In this document: positions 62,823-64,000 of the stretch, piece by piece
Numbering within the stretch: position 1 is the stretch's first letter
Layout: each line of letters begins with the position of its first letter
Assembly (NCBI RefSeq): GCF_003688935.1
Contig: NZ_REGE01000004.1
Location: 1-64,000 of the forward strand
Reading direction: 5' to 3'
Length of the DNA stretch: 64,000 bases
DNA from: Corynebacterium macginleyi
GTDB taxonomy: Bacteria; Actinomycetota; Actinomycetes; Mycobacteriales; Mycobacteriaceae
Made by a program: the position numbers and the translations under genes
The notes under the pieces: model-generated
What the model saw: only the letters and a program-made list of their open reading frames with translations
Database searches by the model: none
What the model was told of the DNA's origin: nothing

Positions 62823-63233
62823 CCTTCCGGTATTGCCATTGGCGCTCTAGCACTCGGAGCCGTTACCGCCCCAGTGGCTTTAGCTGCTGCAGCTCCAGCA
62901 AATGTCCCCGAAAGCGTCTCGGGCGCGGAATCCGGCTAACTGAACTGTCCCATCAACGAATCCTTCGTCCGTCACCTGAAAACCCCTTGTGTTAGGGGCG
63001 CTATTACCCCTGCCGAGGGCGCGCAGAAGGTAGGTGCGGACTTCACCTTCCCGGTCGATGCGGCCCACACCATGCTGGACGCCGAGCGCGACGGTACCGG
63101 TGGCCTTAATGGCTCCCATGTCATCTAATACATATTCTCAGATATCAAGACGGAAGTAGAAGGCCATGACGCTACTTTTACGCTCACTGAGCCCGTGGAG
63201 CCGGAAACCCGGCAAGACCTGCGCCACAACTGA
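62823..63233 (+). pseudogene. HtaA/HtaB-like heme-binding protein, stop-interrupted
   Basis: One frame reads a signal-peptide-like 'IGALALGAVTAPVALAAAAP', then 'LNCPINESFVRHLKTPCVRG', 'VGADFTFPVDAAHTMLDAER' and 'YIFSDIKTEVEGHDATFTLT', the pattern of the HtaA (heme-transport-associated) domain. It carries TAA stops at 62937 and 63126 but no frameshift, and ends at 63233, far short of the normal domain. No start codon is left. Its place behind hmuO supports a former heme-uptake role. Confidence 0.6.
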
Positions 63234-63465
63234 TGCCCCCACCTCGCTGACCCAGACGGGCTCTGGCATCTGATTAGGCAATCTCATAAAAGAAGGCTTC
63301 CGGCGACAACGGCGCAGCCGACTGTTCTTTTTGGCCCGCGGCCTTGACATCGTCTGTGAATACGGCCTGCACGGCGGCTAAATAATAGGGAATAAGGGGT
63401 ACGGCAACTACACTAGGGCGAAGTTAAATCCGTCCGACTACGCGAATGCAAAGGTATATTGTCTC

Positions 63466-64000
63466 GTGGCTAAACTCCTCTACCGGCTCGGGCGCTGGTC
63501 TTTCCTTAATAAATGGAAGGTCATCGTCATCTGGGTGGTCCTGCTTGCTGCCGCTGGCGGCGCCACCGCCTTGTTGATGAAACCGATGACGAGCGAGTTC
63601 GCTATCAAAGGCACTCCGTCCATCGATGCCACGTATAAGACGATGGAGCTCTTCCCGGAAGGCGGCAATCCCGCCAATTCGCCGTCGGTGAACCTGGTCT
63701 TCCAGGCCCCGGAGGGCCAAAAGCTTTCGGATCCCGCCAATGAAAAGGCCATTGATGCAGTCATTACCCATCTCCAGGACAACCTAGAGATGGGCGATAC
63801 TATGCGTTTTGGCAACCCCCTTGAGGTCTCGCCACGGTTGCAGGAGGAGGTTATCTCCCAATTCACGGCGATGGGGTTGCCGGAATCGTCCGCGCGAGCG
63901 GATGCCGATAACCTCGCGATGGTCAACGACGACAACACCATTGCCTATACCACCTTCAACTTTGACGCCGAATCGCCCTATAGCGTGGACCAGGCCGATA
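63466..64000 (+). CDS. MmpL-family transporter, N-terminal part (cut by window edge)
   Basis: GTG 63466 opens a frame that runs to the window end (178 codons). After a first helix 'WKVIVIWVVLLAAAGGATAL' comes the periplasmic domain start 'KPMTSEFAIKGTPSIDATYK' and 'GNPANSPSVNLVFQAPEG', typical of corynebacterial and mycobacterial MMPL proteins that export trehalose mycolates or related lipids. Which CmpL paralogue it is cannot be said from the part seen. Confidence 0.85.
   Translation, partial: MAKLLYRLGRWSFLNKWKVIVIWVVLLAAAGGATALLMKPMTSEFAIKGTPSIDATYKTMELFPEGGNPANSPSVNLVFQAPEGQKLSDPANEKAIDAVITHLQDNLEMGDTMRFGNPLEVSPRLQEEVISQFTAMGLPESSARADADNLAMVNDDNTIAYTTFNFDAESPYSVDQAD

Noticed and set aside
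63234..63465. Possible small gene between the HtaA-like remnant and the MmpL gene
   Set aside because: No frame with a start and RBS; only a weak hairpin and the upstream region of the transporter.

Overview
This window is a chromosomal segment of a Corynebacterium (mycolic-acid-containing Actinobacteria). The evidence is the cell-wall arabinogalactan block (emb, aftA, dprE1/dprE2, a GtrA protein, glfT1, and the Wzt/Wzm galactan exporter), an MmpL-type transporter, a heme oxygenase behind DtxR/IdeR-like iron boxes, and the neighbourhood tyrA, tadA-associated protein, tadA. The species cannot be fixed from sequence alone.

Layout. 1-4.3 kb: remnant of a mobile element (IS3 start, two tandem large serine recombinases, a SHOCT-like small protein, an HTH/zinc-finger protein, a zinc-ribbon protein, and the C-terminus of a Cpl-7 endolysin). 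4.2-6.7 kb: debris, with a truncated secreted protein and its small membrane partner, a LysE fragment, a YbjQ protein and a frameshifted LpqC-like esterase. 6.7-10.2 kb: ordinary genes (S4 protein, VOC protein, secreted SxxK protein, amino-acid transporter). 10.3-12.6 kb: accessory stretch with a decayed resolvase, a bacteriocin-like secreted protein plus membrane protein, and an internally deleted IS21-type element. 12.6-17 kb: PrsW protease pair, M13 peptidase, broken esterase. 17-35.2 kb: arabinogalactan genes, interrupted at 25.3-27.9 kb by a small ABC-transporter island. 35.3-38.2 kb: accessory DNA behind tRNA-Ser(UGA), with an IS3 remnant and an orphan SUKH immunity gene. 38.2-43.1 kb: molybdenum-cofactor genes (moeZ-like, moaE, mogA/moaB-like, moeA, moaD) and an aromatic aminotransferase. 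43.3-48.9 kb: accessory DNA behind tRNA-Ser(GCU), containing a tightly overlapping four-gene cluster (epimerase, ATP-grasp ligase, acetoacetate-decarboxylase-like enzyme, MFS exporter) that looks like a small natural-product pathway. 49-54.4 kb: DUF202 pair, MgtE, DASS carboxylate carrier, CobW-type GTPase, tRNA-Arg. 54.4-56.9 kb: accessory MFS gene and debris. 56.9-61.5 kb: membrane acyltransferase-like protein, secreted protease, tyrA, tadA pair, CsbD protein, tRNA-Ser(CGA). 61.5-64 kb: decayed DNA, hmuO with DtxR-like boxes, a stop-ridden HtaA-like gene and the start of an MmpL transporter.

How the genes work together. DprE1/DprE2 make decaprenyl-phospho-arabinose, the donor used by AftA and Emb. 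GlfT1 starts the galactan, which Wzt/Wzm export. The Mo-cofactor genes supply late steps only (no moaA/moaC here). The most novel-looking items are the 44.1-48.2 kb cluster, the secreted-protein/membrane-protein pairs at 4.2-5.0 and 10.9-11.7 kb, a 51-residue membrane peptide ahead of an ABC transporter, and a repeated covarying hairpin family. Several genes carry single-base frameshifts, some in homopolymers, so assembly error must be separated from real decay.
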